A stretch of 64,000 nt of DNA from Blastococcus colisei (GTDB lineage Bacteria > Actinomycetota > Actinomycetes > Mycobacteriales > Geodermatophilaceae): assembly GCF_006717095.1 (NCBI RefSeq), contig NZ_VFQE01000001.1, forward strand, positions 1,550,001 through 1,614,000, read 5' to 3'. This document shows, piece by piece, positions 1-8,873 of the stretch (position 1 is its first letter; each line of letters starts with the position of its first letter). Position numbers and translations under genes: made by a program. A model generated the notes under the pieces. That model was not told the origin of the DNA. It worked only from the letters and a program-made list of their open reading frames with translations, and ran no database searches.

Positions 1-2343
1 TCCACCGGGCTGCGCCGCGGCCCGGCCGGCCAGGGCGTCCAGGTGCTCGTCAGGCACGCTCCCGGCGGCGTCCAGCCGGGTCGCGACGCCGGTGGCGCGC
101 TGCTCGGCGTCGGCTAGTTCGCTGCCGTGCCTGCCCCGCCGCTGCTGGCAGGCCGACAATGCGTCGTCCGCTTCGGAGATGGCGGAGCGGACTCCGTCGA
201 GCTCCCGGTCGATGCGCTGCAGCTCGCCGGAAGCGGTCAGCAGCCGCTCGCGTTCGGCGGTCAGGTCGGCGATCCGCCGGACGACGGCCTGCCAGTCCAG
301 CTCGGTCCAGTCGTCGAAGACGTCCAGTTTGCTCAGCGTGCGGCCCCGCTCGGCCGCGGCCTTGTAGGCGGCTTCCACTCGGGCGCGGTCGGCGGCCAGC
401 CGGTTGAGCCGATCCTGCAGCCGCTGAGCCTCGACCAGGAGCGCGTCGATCTTGTCCGCGTTGCTCCAGCCGAGCACGTAGGAGCGGCGGTCGTCGATGC
501 GGGTGGCGTCGTTCTTCTCGTGCCGGCCACCTGCCTTGATCTGGCCGGCGCGGGTCAGCGCCTTCGGGGTGCGCTGGAACGCCTCGATGGAATCGACGCA
601 GGCGTGGTCGGCGCGGTGGGCCAGCTGCGTCTCCAACCACGGCCGCACCGCGGAATCCTTGATCTCCAGCTTCGCGGCGAGGGAGTCGGAGGACGGCAGT
701 GCCGGCAGCGCCGGAACGCGTGCGGGGACGCGGTAGTAGACCAGCCGGGTGCGCAGGTCGTGGGCGTCGATCCAGCGTGAGACGGCGGGGTAGTGCTCGT
801 CGGGGACGAGCAACGACAGGGCGAACCCCCGCAGCAGGCGCTCCGCGGCGCCCTCCCAGTCGCGGTGGGGCGCGCCGACCTGGATCAGCTCGCCGGCGAA
901 CGGCAGCGCGGCCCCCGGGATGTCGAGCTCGGTGACCAGCCGCTGCCGCAGTTCCAGGCTCTGGCGGGGCAGGCTGCTGGTGCGCTGGCGCAGGCTGGCC
1001 AGCTCGGCGCGCAGATCGTCGGACTCGTCCTGCAGGCCGCGCTCGTCGACGGCGAGCTCGCGGAGCCGGTTCTGCGCTTCGGCGGCGTCGGACTCGGCGG
1101 CTGCGGTCGCAGTCCGGACCTCGGCCCGCCGGGTGCTGAAGCCGTGCTCGTCGGCGACCGGGTCGAGGCCGGCGGCGCCGAGCAGGCCGGCGAAGGTGGC
1201 AGCCTTCTGCCGGCGGGTGCCGAGGGCTCGCTGCTCGGCGTCGACCAGCTCGTCGATGCGGGCCAGCCGGTCGCCGCCGTGCCCGGCACGCTCGACGATG
1301 AGCGCCCTCTCGCGCGCCCGGTCGCGGCCCAGATCGTCGGCGAGCCGGGCGAGCTCGCGATCGTCGTCGGCCACCGACTCGCGCAGGCGCGCGATCCGCC
1401 GGGCGAGCAGGTCCGCCCGCAGCCGCCCGGTGACCACCGGCAGGGCCTCGCGCTGGGCGTCGAGCGCGGCGATCTCGGCGCCGAGCCGGTCGTGCGCATC
1501 GGCGTCGGTGAGCACCGGGCGCAGCTGGTCGAGCTGCGTCCGGGCGCGGACCACCGACTCGTGGGCGCGGGTGAGGTCGTCGAAGTGGGCGACCAGCTGG
1601 TCGATCCAGCCGGCAGCGTCGAAGGGCTCGAGCATGTGGCTGCGGACGAAACCGTTGAGGTCGCTGACCGCCTTCATGGACACCGTCTGGTGGAACAGCT
1701 CCAGGGCCTGCTCGGAGTCGATGCCGAGCCGGCGGCGGTACTCGCGGCCGTAATCGGGAAAGACGTTCTGCACCGAGACCCCTGCCTGGGCACGCAGGCG
1801 GCGCTTGAGGGCGGTGACGTCGGTGCCGAAGTCGGCGAAGTCGGCCGCGATGGTGAGGTCGCGGTCGGCGGTCACGTAGAAGCGGTCGGGCTGGCCGCCG
1901 TCGCCGTCCTTGAGCCAGAACACCTGCGCGAGGGTGACGGTGGCGTCGTAGCCGGGGTTGGTGAAGACGGCGAGCAGCACCGAGTAGGTGCTCCCCGCGC
2001 GCAGGCCGACCTGCCGGGTGGTGCCGGTCGCCTCGTTGCGCTCGGAGCGCCAGTGGCCCTGCACGTAGGAGCGGAGGCTGCGCTCGCGGGTATCGGCGCC
2101 GGCGGCCTTGTTGTAGGAGATCCGCTGCGCCGGGAGAAGCAGGGTGGTGACGGCGTCGACGACGGTGGACTTGCCCGACCCGATGTCGCCGGTGAGCAGC
2201 GTGTTGGCGCCGCTGGCGCGCAGGGTCCACACCTTCCGGTCGAACGTGCCCCAGTTGAGCAGTTCGAGGCGGTCGAGCCGAAAGCCGGACCCGGCCTCGG
2301 GCGTCGGCGGCTCGTCGGTGGCGAGGTGGACGGGCGAGGTCAC
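1..2343 (-). CDS. jetC: Wadjet SMC-like ATPase JetC (5' part; gene runs off the window edge)
   Basis: The frame is open from a GTG at 2343 to base 1, giving about 781 N-terminal residues of a protein that is usually near 1,100. An ATP-binding P-loop, GDIGSGKS, lies near residues 52-59 after the motif LLNWGTFD, followed by long Arg/Glu/Leu-rich coiled-coil segments. This is the layout of the SbcC/MukB-like ATPase of Wadjet (JetABCD), an SMC complex known to sense and cleave small circular plasmids. The GTG overlaps the jetB stop in a GTGA, so the two are translationally coupled. The ABC signature and Walker B would lie in the missing C-terminal part. The nuclease gene jetD should follow to the left of base 1 but cannot be seen. 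The 775-residue open frame in the same place is a shadow. Confidence 0.9.
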   Translation of the reverse strand, partial: MTSPVHLATDEPPTPEAGSGFRLDRLELLNWGTFDRKVWTLRASGANTLLTGDIGSGKSTVVDAVTTLLLPAQRISYNKAAGADTRERSLRSYVQGHWRSERNEATGTTRQVGLRAGSTYSVLLAVFTNPGYDATVTLAQVFWLKDGDGGQPDRFYVTADRDLTIAADFADFGTDVTALKRRLRAQAGVSVQNVFPDYGREYRRRLGIDSEQALELFHQTVSMKAVSDLNGFVRSHMLEPFDAAGWIDQLVAHFDDLTRAHESVVRARTQLDQLRPVLTDADAHDRLGAEIAALDAQREALPVVTGRLRADLLARRIARLRESVADDDRELARLADDLGRDRARERALIVERAGHGGDRLARIDELVDAEQRALGTRRQKAATFAGLLGAAGLDPVADEHGFSTRRAEVRTATAAAESDAAEAQNRLRELAVDERGLQDESDDLRAELASLRQRTSSLPRQSLELRQRLVTELDIPGAALPFAGELIQVGAPHRDWEGAAERLLRGFALSLLVPDEHYPAVSRWIDAHDLRTRLVYYRVPARVPALPALPSSDSLAAKLEIKDSAVRPWLETQLAHRADHACVDSIEAFQRTPKALTRAGQIKAGGRHEKNDATRIDDRRSYVLGWSNADKIDALLVEAQRLQDRLNRLAADRARVEAAYKAAAERGRTLSKLDVFDDWTELDWQAVVRRIADLTAERERLLTASGELQRIDRELDGVRSAISEADDALSACQQRRGRHGSELADAEQRATGVATRLDAAGSVPDEHLDALAGRAAAQPGG

Positions 2344-2978
2344 GGCTGTGCACCTTCTTCGGGCTCGGCGGCGGCATCGGGCGCGCCGCGCAGCTGGGCG
2401 GCGTAGGCGGCGAGCCGGGTGTCGAAGTCGGCCAGCCACTGGGCGTCGACGAAGGCCTTGAGGATGCGGCGCACCTCGACCGCGCCGTCCGAACCCGGCA
2501 CCCGACGGAGAAAGCCGAGCTCGACGACCTTGGTGATGGACTGGTCGACCTGGTCGACGAGGCGGGCCTCGTTGCTGGTGGCGGGCAGGAAGACCCGGAG
2601 CATCGCGACGATCTGCTCGCGGGTGAGGATCAGCCGGCTGCCGGCGTCCGTGGCGTCGAACTCGGCCAGCCGGCGGCGCAGCAGTGCGAGCAGCAGGCTG
2701 ACGTGGAAGGACAGCGAGCGGCGGGCGACCAGGCGCGGCACGGAGGTGGCGCCGTCATCGGCAGCGTCGTCCTCCCGCTGCCGGAGGAATGCGTAGCCCT
2801 CGGCCTCGTCGATCACCGGGACCAGGCCGATGGTGGACATGTACTCGCGCAGCCGGCTCTGCAGTGGCAGCAGGTGGCGCCAGACCTGCTCGTGCGTGTC
2901 GCGGTACACCACGCCCTTCATGAGCGAGGTGGCAACCAGCGGCAGGTCGAGTTCGGAGTGGGCGGGCGGTGCGGTCAC
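2340..2978 (-). CDS. jetB: Wadjet subunit JetB (DUF4194, MukE-like)
   Basis: This 212-residue protein matches the DUF4194 family, the MukE-like winged-helix partner that binds JetC and the JetA kleisin. A small helical protein encoded directly before an SMC-like ATPase and downstream of a DUF3375 gene is the canonical Wadjet order. The GTG at 2978 has a good GGAGGT ribosome-binding site about 6 bases upstream. The stop overlaps the jetC start by four bases. Upstream, 127 bp separate it from mazF; in typical Wadjet loci jetA precedes it directly. The family call rests on residue pattern and neighbours, since DUF4194 has no catalytic motif. Confidence 0.88.
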   Translation of the reverse strand: MTAPPAHSELDLPLVATSLMKGVVYRDTHEQVWRHLLPLQSRLREYMSTIGLVPVIDEAEGYAFLRQREDDAADDGATSVPRLVARRSLSFHVSLLLALLRRRLAEFDATDAGSRLILTREQIVAMLRVFLPATSNEARLVDQVDQSITKVVELGFLRRVPGSDGAVEVRRILKAFVDAQWLADFDTRLAAYAAQLRGAPDAAAEPEEGAQP

Positions 2979-3105
2979 GTGCCACCTCCGGGCTGCGGTT
3001 GAGGGCCGCTGCCGATGCTAGGAAGGGGGTACGACGAAAGAACGTGCGGCTTCGCGTGTCGGCGCGGCGACAGACGCGTGCGTGGTGGGGACTGCGCGGA
3101 TCGAG

Positions 3106-3405
3106 TCAGTAGAGATCGAAGGCAGCGTGGATGGCCTCGGTCAGGGCTTCTTCCTGATCGGGCAGCAGGAAGCCGATCTGCCGGCCGAGCGCGGTGCTTG
3201 GCACCGTCGTCACGTTGTCGCAGCTCACGACGCTGGGCTGGTCCAGTCCGTTGGCCGCCCCGACTGGCACTTCCGTCGACAGCCCGCGGATCGTGCCCGT
3301 GATCGGTGCCACGGTCACGCGGGTCAGTCGCGGCCTGACCAGCTCGCGGGTGAGCACCAACACCGGACGACTCTTGTCCAGCCGGGCGACGTGGATAGGT
3401 CGCAT
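3106..3405 (-). CDS. MazF/PemK-family endoribonuclease toxin inside the Wadjet operon
   Basis: A 99-residue MazF-fold protein beginning MRPIHVARLDKSRPVLVLTR and carrying the family pattern VAPITGTIRGLSTEVPVG followed by VVSCDNVTTVP. MazF toxins cleave single-stranded RNA at short motifs and are neutralised by their antitoxin. Its ATG shares one base with the antitoxin stop (TGATG), so the pair is coupled. It lies on the same strand as, and between, jetA and jetB. This is an unusual position: it may be an insertion, or a module that stabilises or guards the defence operon. No truncation is apparent. Confidence 0.87.
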   Translation of the reverse strand: MRPIHVARLDKSRPVLVLTRELVRPRLTRVTVAPITGTIRGLSTEVPVGAANGLDQPSVVSCDNVTTVPSTALGRQIGFLLPDQEEALTEAIHAAFDLY

Positions 3406-3641
3406 CAGTCCAGGTCGTCCATGCGGACCGTTGCGGCGAAGTCGGCGAGGGCGTCGAGGTCGGGATCATGGGGATTGGCGGCGAGAATCTCTGCATCCCG
3501 CGCCGCGACTTCCCTGCGCCGCTCACGCTCCAGCGCACGAGTCACTACCGCAGCGCGACTGGTCGCCCGTCCGTGCGCGACGAGAGTGTCGACGAAGTCA
3601 ACGAGGTCGTCCGGCAGGCGGACGGCGATCTGCTTGCTCAT
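3405..3641 (-). CDS. Ribbon-helix-helix antitoxin paired with the MazF toxin
   Basis: A 78-residue protein beginning MSKQIAVRLPDDLVDFVDTL, a typical RHH beta-strand and first helix, with an acidic C-terminal tail (DPDLDALADF) that would bind MazF. It starts at the ATG at 3641. Longer open frames reading through this point are out-of-frame material from jetA. RHH antitoxins usually bind DNA as dimers and repress their own operon. The 53 bp between the jetA stop and this ATG contain GGTACC and a TATCAG-like element on the minus strand, so a private promoter is possible in addition to read-through from jetA. Confidence 0.85.
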   Translation of the reverse strand: MSKQIAVRLPDDLVDFVDTLVAHGRATSRAAVVTRALERERRREVAARDAEILAANPHDPDLDALADFAATVRMDDLD

Positions 3642-3694
3642 CCCCGGACGGTACCGAATTGGGATGCCTTCTGATACCACATGCGGGCAGATCC

Positions 3695-5152
3695 TCACCT
3701 CCGCGCCGACTGCGGTAGCTCGGCGCGGCGGGCGTAGGTGACCCGGGGAACGGTGGCCCGGCGGGTGTGGCCGTCGCCGTCGGTCCAGGCAACCTGTTCG
3801 GGGGTGTCGTCGAAGACGACGTCGAAGGCGCCGTCGGTGAGGGAGAAGTAGGTCACGAGCTCCGCGAGGCCCTGCTCGAGCGGGTGGTCGTGCAGGAGTG
3901 CGGCCAGCCCCACCTGCGACCGCTGCAGCAGGGCGCGCCGCACGTGCGCGGTGAGCGGAGCTGGGTCGACGTGCACCTGACCGAACAGGGCGGTGGCGTC
4001 GAAGTCGTCGTCGCCGCTCTGCAGACTGCTGCTGTCGACGGCGGCCCGTGTCTGGGGCGTGTACAGGGGGCGTTCCATCGGCAGGACGACAGTGGATGCC
4101 AGCGCGTCGATCTCGACGCTGAGCTCGACGCGACGTTCCCCGCGGAGTTGGAGGGCGGACGTCTCGATGCTGCGCAAGATGTCCATCACCCGCCGGTTCT
4201 CCAGCCAGACCCGGTCGTCGAGGTAGCGGCGCAGCTGTTCGGAGAGGGTGCGCACGGTGGTCTGGGTGCGCTCGCCGGCGGCCAGCCACTCGTGGTGGAC
4301 GGCGCGCAGGCGATCGTCGCCGTCGGCGAGGGCGGGCAGCTCGTGCACCCGGCGCAGCAGGTCGGTGAGCTCCTCCTGGCGGGTGGGGGAGAGCAGGAAG
4401 TCGTAGAAGGCGTGGAAGCTCTTGCCCTGGTCGGAGTCGGCGATGCTGGCCCGGCCGTCGACCACCTGCTCGAGCAGGCCGCCCTTGGCGCCGTCCCAGG
4501 TGGTGATCTGCTCGCGCAGGTCGCGGTCGAGCGCCCGGAAATTGCCTTCCACCTCGCGGAAGTCGGCCAGCAACTCGCGCGCGGTGCCGGCGAACTGCTG
4601 GTACCGGTCCCGCTGGGCGGACGGGTCCATGACGTCGACCTCGCCACGGCGGACGCGCTCGATCTCGTCGTCGATCTCCTGTCGCCGCCGTTCGAGCTCG
4701 GCGAGGCGGGTGTCGGGGTCGGCCTCGGCGCCGTAGACCATCTGGCGCAGCAGGTCGACGACGGTGTTGAGCCGGGACTCGGTGCCGACGAAGGCGCGGG
4801 CGCGCAGGGACGCGCACCAAGCCACCGCTTTCTCGGCCGCGGGGGTGGCGTCGAAGTGCGGCTCGTCGGAGCCGGCCAGGTAGTACTTGCGCAGCCAGCC
4901 GGCGTCGGGGGCGGCCCAGGCGTCGAGGTAGGCGCGCGCCGGCTTGGGAAACTGCGGCGGTTCCTGCCCCTCGTTAAGGGCATGGAGGACGTCGTCGAGC
5001 CGGTCGGCCAGCTCGCCGGCCGCGATGCCCCGGACGTTGCCTTCGACGAACACCTGGTCGAGAAAGCTGATGATCAGCGGAGCGTGGTCGGCGCGGACCA
5101 GCCGCCACGCGGAGCTGTGGCGTTGCAGTGCGGCGACGTCGTCGTAGTGCAC
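3695..5152 (-). CDS. jetA: Wadjet kleisin-like subunit JetA (DUF3375)
   Basis: This 485-residue protein matches DUF3375, the MukF/kleisin-like subunit that bridges the JetC heads. It begins MHYDDVAALQRHSSAWRLVR, has a central charged helical region (LAELERRRQEIDDEIERVRRG) and a C-terminal segment with LTDGAFDVVFDD. Length is normal for the family. The GTG at 5152 has GGAGGT about 5 bases upstream. It is the promoter-proximal gene of the operon jetA, antitoxin, mazF, jetB, jetC. The large open frames on the opposite strand here are shadows. Confidence 0.9.
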   Translation of the reverse strand: MHYDDVAALQRHSSAWRLVRADHAPLIISFLDQVFVEGNVRGIAAGELADRLDDVLHALNEGQEPPQFPKPARAYLDAWAAPDAGWLRKYYLAGSDEPHFDATPAAEKAVAWCASLRARAFVGTESRLNTVVDLLRQMVYGAEADPDTRLAELERRRQEIDDEIERVRRGEVDVMDPSAQRDRYQQFAGTARELLADFREVEGNFRALDRDLREQITTWDGAKGGLLEQVVDGRASIADSDQGKSFHAFYDFLLSPTRQEELTDLLRRVHELPALADGDDRLRAVHHEWLAAGERTQTTVRTLSEQLRRYLDDRVWLENRRVMDILRSIETSALQLRGERRVELSVEIDALASTVVLPMERPLYTPQTRAAVDSSSLQSGDDDFDATALFGQVHVDPAPLTAHVRRALLQRSQVGLAALLHDHPLEQGLAELVTYFSLTDGAFDVVFDDTPEQVAWTDGDGHTRRATVPRVTYARRAELPQSARR

Positions 5153-5230
5153 GGCACCTCCGGTCCGGGTTCGCGGTCGTCGCTGATGCTAAGGAGGACC
5201 ACCGACAGGATCGGGCACCGGCGCCTGCGC

Positions 5231-7597
5231 TCACCGGCGCGTGCGGTCACCTGCCTCCGGGTGCCGGCGGTCGAGGGCGCCGAGCCGTTCGTCTACGGCC
5301 TCCCGGTCGAAGTGCGCCGGGTCGAACGGGTGGCCCAGCCACTCAAGTCGGTCGGCGGCGGCCGGGTCGTCCGGGTTGCAGGCGGCCGCACAGAGGTCGG
5401 CGTAGCCCCACACCCCGCCGCAGTCCTCGGGGGGGCCGGCTCGCCGCCCGGCCAGGCATCGGAGAGCCACCGGTCCCACGGCCGGCTCGACGGACTCGAC
5501 GAGCACCTCGTGTTCCCAGTCGTCTCCGAAGTCGTAGGTGTAGCGCAGCCGGTCTCCCACGCGGGGCAGCACCTGATCCACCCGGACCGCGGCCTCGTCC
5601 CGCGAGTCGTCGAGCCAGCCGCCGGAGAGCTGTCCGGGATCGCCGTACCGGGCGTCGCCGACGCGGAAGTCGTGCAGGTGCGTGTCCGTCCACCCCATCG
5701 CCACCTGGATGACGTCGTGCAGTCCCGCCAGGGTGAGATCGTCGGGCACCAGCACCCGCCGCCACACCGGTGGCTTCGTGCCCAGCAGCCGGATCTTGAG
5801 TTGGTAGGCGGTGGCGCGTCGGCTCCCGGCGTCCGGGCCCCGGCGAGTGCCCTGGCCGCCGCCCCGGACGACGGTCGGCCGCGGCGGGACGGCGGCGGGC
5901 GCGTCGAACAGCGGTTGCTGGCCCTCGGGCACTCGCCCGACCGACCTCTTCGACCGCGGAGCGGGCAGCGCGTCGAGACCATCGAGGGCGGCACGGTAGG
6001 CAGCCAGGTCGAGCGGCCCCCGGTCGGTCAGTGCGTGCCACAGCAGCTCGGTCGCCACGCCGGCGAGCTCGTGCAGGACGTCGTGCCGCTCCATGCCCGC
6101 GGCGAGCAGCCGCTGGGCCGCTTGCCAGGCCTCGGGCGGGTCGTCGTCCCAGAGCTGGTTGGCCACCATCTCGTGGACGGCCAGGTGCAGCCGCGGGTTC
6201 ACGCCGTCGATCTCGCCGTCGGCGAAGGGGTCGTCCAGCACGGCGTGGTACTCCGGATGCTCCCCGGCGATCAGCAGCCCCCGGTCATCGGGGTCGGCCG
6301 GGTCGAGGGACGGGTAGTCCTCCCCACCGATCGTCGTGCCGACATAGGGCATGGCGAAAGTGCGCCGCGCGATCGCGTCCTCCAGGGCGGCCGGGTCCAG
6401 TTCATCGTCGAGCAGGTCGCCGGCGTAGGACATCGCCAGCTCTGGGCCGCGCTCGGCGAACTCGGGGTAGCTCCGCGCCACCAGGTACGTGTCGGCGAGC
6501 TCCTCGGCGGCGGAGACCAGATGGTCGCGGGCCACCGACGGCAGCGTCGTGCGGCCGGCGGTGAAGCGGGTCCAGGCGAGGACCACGCCGGGCATCGCCT
6601 GGGCCTCGTCGTCGCTCAGGTCCGCGCCGAGCAGCCGGTCGAGCAGCAGGTCGGCCAGCGTGCCCGGACTGATCCGCAGCGGGTTCGCCGGCTCGGCCTC
6701 CACCCGGTGGGCCACGATCAGCGCGGCGCACCGCTCGACCGTCGCGTTCGTGGTCAGGTGCGCGGCCTCGGGAGAGGCGAGGAATTCGCCGACGAGCGCC
6801 GCTTCGTCGAGAGGTCGCGGTGCCGGCGGCGCGGGGTCGGCGGCCGGCAGCGCGCGCAGCCGCGCCAGGACGAGGGCGCGGGTCGCGACGAGGTCGTCGT
6901 CGACGTCCGCGGGGTCCGCCGTGTCGACGGCCCGGAAGGCGGCCTCGATCTGCGCCCGCGCGGTGCCGAGATCCAGCTCCTCGACGACCACCAGCGGGTC
7001 CTGGCCCTGCCGGTCCCGTTCGGTCCGCACGTCGTCCGGGTCGTCCTCGAGGAACGCGCCGGCCGCGATGCCGCCCTCCGTGTGGTCCACCAGCACGACC
7101 AGGGCGTGTGGCCGGCAGGGGCGGGCGAACTCGACCGCGATGGTCGCCGCATCGCCGTAGACGTCGTGCACCGTCCAGGCCCCGGTGGGTGCCACGTCAT
7201 CCAGCTGGGTGGTCCAGTCCGGCTCGGGGACACCGGCTGCGGCCAGCCGCCGGATGCCAGGGACGGCGAGATCGCGCTCGCCCGGACCGCCGAGGACGGC
7301 GAGGCAGCGCAGGAGACCCAGCGACGTCGGGCGGCGCACCTTGCCGGCCTGCCGCACCACGTCGGCGACCAGGTCGGTCGGTCCCCGTTCACCGGCCGGA
7401 TCGTCGGGACGGGCGCGGCGGGCGGCGCCGAGCAGGGTGGACACCGTGATCTCGGCGGACAGCGCGTCGGCGTCCTGCAGCTCGCGCTCCAGTTCCCGGA
7501 GAAGCTGCACGCCAGGGGACTGGTGCGAGGAGCTCCCCGACCGGTGCTCTCTGCGGCTCCGGTTCCGCGGTGTCCGGCCTCTGCTCTTCGGACTCAC
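5231..7597 (-). CDS. Large protein with C-terminal plasmid pRiA4b ORF-3-type domain
   Basis: From the GTG at 7597 this gene encodes about 788 residues. The C-terminal 190 or so residues match the pRiA4b ORF-3 fold: YQLKIRLLGTKPPVWRRVLV, then a GLHDVIQVAMGW-type helix, HLHDFRVGD, and YTYDFGDDWEHEVLVE. The roughly 580-residue N-terminal part is acidic, Ala/Asp-rich and unknown to me. The start is uncertain because the frame stays open further upstream into the intergenic region. It lies 78 bp upstream of jetA on the same strand, so co-transcription with Wadjet is possible. The domain family is common near mobile elements, but its biochemical function is unknown. Confidence 0.72.
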   Translation of the reverse strand: MSPKSRGRTPRNRSRREHRSGSSSHQSPGVQLLRELERELQDADALSAEITVSTLLGAARRARPDDPAGERGPTDLVADVVRQAGKVRRPTSLGLLRCLAVLGGPGERDLAVPGIRRLAAAGVPEPDWTTQLDDVAPTGAWTVHDVYGDAATIAVEFARPCRPHALVVLVDHTEGGIAAGAFLEDDPDDVRTERDRQGQDPLVVVEELDLGTARAQIEAAFRAVDTADPADVDDDLVATRALVLARLRALPAADPAPPAPRPLDEAALVGEFLASPEAAHLTTNATVERCAALIVAHRVEAEPANPLRISPGTLADLLLDRLLGADLSDDEAQAMPGVVLAWTRFTAGRTTLPSVARDHLVSAAEELADTYLVARSYPEFAERGPELAMSYAGDLLDDELDPAALEDAIARRTFAMPYVGTTIGGEDYPSLDPADPDDRGLLIAGEHPEYHAVLDDPFADGEIDGVNPRLHLAVHEMVANQLWDDDPPEAWQAAQRLLAAGMERHDVLHELAGVATELLWHALTDRGPLDLAAYRAALDGLDALPAPRSKRSVGRVPEGQQPLFDAPAAVPPRPTVVRGGGQGTRRGPDAGSRRATAYQLKIRLLGTKPPVWRRVLVPDDLTLAGLHDVIQVAMGWTDTHLHDFRVGDARYGDPGQLSGGWLDDSRDEAAVRVDQVLPRVGDRLRYTYDFGDDWEHEVLVESVEPAVGPVALRCLAGRRAGPPEDCGGVWGYADLCAAACNPDDPAAADRLEWLGHPFDPAHFDREAVDERLGALDRRHPEAGDRTRR

Positions 7598-7934
7598 ACC
7601 GCCAGCTTCGCAGTGATCCCGCGAGCGGAACAGGGCGAGGCGGTGGGTGACGGTAGCCGTTTCACCGTCGCCGAAACGGGCCGAGCGTGCTGCCGCAGGC
7701 GCTGGCGCACCTCGATGTCTGACGGCGCCCGGCACCCCGGCGTGGCGGCGAGGACACGCGGCGGACTGGCGCCCGGAGGGCCCAACGACCCTTCGGCGGG
7801 CGACCTGGCCTTCGCCGTCCCGCCCGGCACGTGCGCCGACGTCTTCGCCGGCGGCAGCTCTCGCAGGAGACGTCCGGTGCGGAAAGTCCCTGGTCCCGAC
7901 GCCGCACAGGCGCTTCCTCGGCTAGCGTTGCACC
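7598..7934. promoter_or_regulatory. Divergent intergenic region upstream of IclR gene
   Basis: 337 bp separate the leftward pRiA4b-domain gene from the rightward IclR gene. No convincing gene was seen. A TAGCGT element at 7923-7928 lies six bases before the IclR ATG at 7935 and would fit a -10 box for a leaderless transcript. No Shine-Dalgarno sequence precedes that ATG. The leftward promoter could not be placed. Confidence 0.4.
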
Positions 7935-8708
7935 ATGCGCAACAGAATGGATGGCGACGGGCAGCCGCCGCTGGTCCAATCCGTCGATCGTGCGCTGGCG
8001 ATGCTCTCCGTGCTGGCCGACCGCGGCAGCGCCGGCGTCACCGAGCTCGGGGTCGAGCTCGGCGTGCACAAGTCCACGGCGTCCCGGCTGCTGGCCACGC
8101 TGGAGGCCCACGGCCTGGTCGAGCAGTTGGGGGAGCGAGGCACCTACCGGCTGGGGTTCGGGCTGGTGCGCCTGGCCGGGGCAAGCGCGGCACAACTGGA
8201 CCTGACCCGGCTGGGGCGCGAGGTGTGCGAGCGGCTGGCCGCCGAGCTCGACGAGACGGTCAACCTCGCGGTCCTCGACGGCGACAGTGCGGTCAACATC
8301 AGCCAGGTGCACGGGAGCGCCTCGGTCGGCGTGCTCAACTGGGTCGGTCGGCGCACGCCGCTGCACGCCACCTCCAGCGGCAAGGTGCTGCTCGCGTTCG
8401 GGCCGGCGGCCGCCCGCCGAGCTCTGCCGCCCGCCCCGCTCGAGCGGTACACCCCGGCGACGATCACCGACGCCGCCGTCCTCGACGAGGTCCTCACCGA
8501 GGTCTGCACGCGGGGCTGGGCGGCGACCGAGGGCGAGCTCGAGCTGGGCCTCAACGCCGTGGCCGCGCCGGTCTGCGCTCCGGACGGCCGGCTGGTCGCC
8601 GCGCTCAGCGTCTCCGCCCCGTCCTACCGCCTGCCCGTCGAGCGGTTCGCCGCGGTGGCCGAGCGGCTGTGCGTCGTCGCCACGGAGACCGGCAGGCAGC
8701 TCGGCTGA
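7935..8708 (+). CDS. IclR-family transcriptional regulator
   Basis: A 257-residue protein with an N-terminal winged helix (LVQSVDRALAMLSVLAD, then VTELGVELGVHKSTASRLLATLE, residues about 14-65) and a C-terminal IclR effector domain (TPLHATSSGKVLLAF; YTPATITD; GWAATEGELELGLNAVAAPV). IclR proteins bind palindromes as dimers or tetramers and sense small carboxylates or amines. It lies immediately upstream of, and co-oriented with, the demethylation cluster. Two inverted-repeat sites occupy the 165-bp gap before the next gene, so it most likely controls that cluster. Whether it activates or represses cannot be read from the sequence. Confidence 0.92.
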   Translation: MRNRMDGDGQPPLVQSVDRALAMLSVLADRGSAGVTELGVELGVHKSTASRLLATLEAHGLVEQLGERGTYRLGFGLVRLAGASAAQLDLTRLGREVCERLAAELDETVNLAVLDGDSAVNISQVHGSASVGVLNWVGRRTPLHATSSGKVLLAFGPAAARRALPPAPLERYTPATITDAAVLDEVLTEVCTRGWAATEGELELGLNAVAAPVCAPDGRLVAALSVSAPSYRLPVERFAAVAERLCVVATETGRQLG

Positions 8709-8821
8709 GGGTCGGGAGCGGCGCCGATGCGGCGTTCTGTGTCGGCCCTGTCGACACAGTGTCAGGACGTGCGGCGACGCGCCGTCGCCTCTTGACGGAG
8801 GCGTAGCCCATTCGGAGGCTG

Positions 8822-8855
8822 TTGCGCATTCCGCGAGCCGTTGCGGAAACCGCAA
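8822..8855. promoter_or_regulatory. Tandem inverted-repeat operators, probably bound by the IclR regulator
   Basis: TTGCGGAAACCGCAA at 8841-8855 is a perfect 6-bp inverted repeat around a 3-bp centre. Nineteen bases upstream, TTGCGCATTCCGCGA at 8822-8836 repeats the pattern imperfectly, with TTGCG and CGCGA as outer half-sites. The pair lies about 19-50 bp upstream of the flavoprotein ATG at 8874. Two in-phase sites about two helical turns apart suit a tetrameric IclR protein. Assignment to the adjacent regulator is inference. Confidence 0.6.
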
Positions 8856-8873
8856 CAACCGAAGGGCGTGGCC

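Noticed and set aside
50-2377. 775-codon minus-strand frame over jetC
   Set aside because: Out of frame with the P-loop-containing JetC reading; Arg/Pro-rich with no motif.
8740-8775. TGTCGACA palindrome and CTGTC repeats downstream of the IclR gene
   Set aside because: Arms are short and imperfect when extended; the stronger inverted repeats at 8822-8855 better explain regulation.
3767-8806. 1,679-codon open frame on the plus strand
   Set aside because: It runs antisense to jetA and the pRiA4b-domain gene and then out of frame through IclR; composition is Val/Gly/Asp-rich without any domain. Typical shadow of GC-rich coding DNA.
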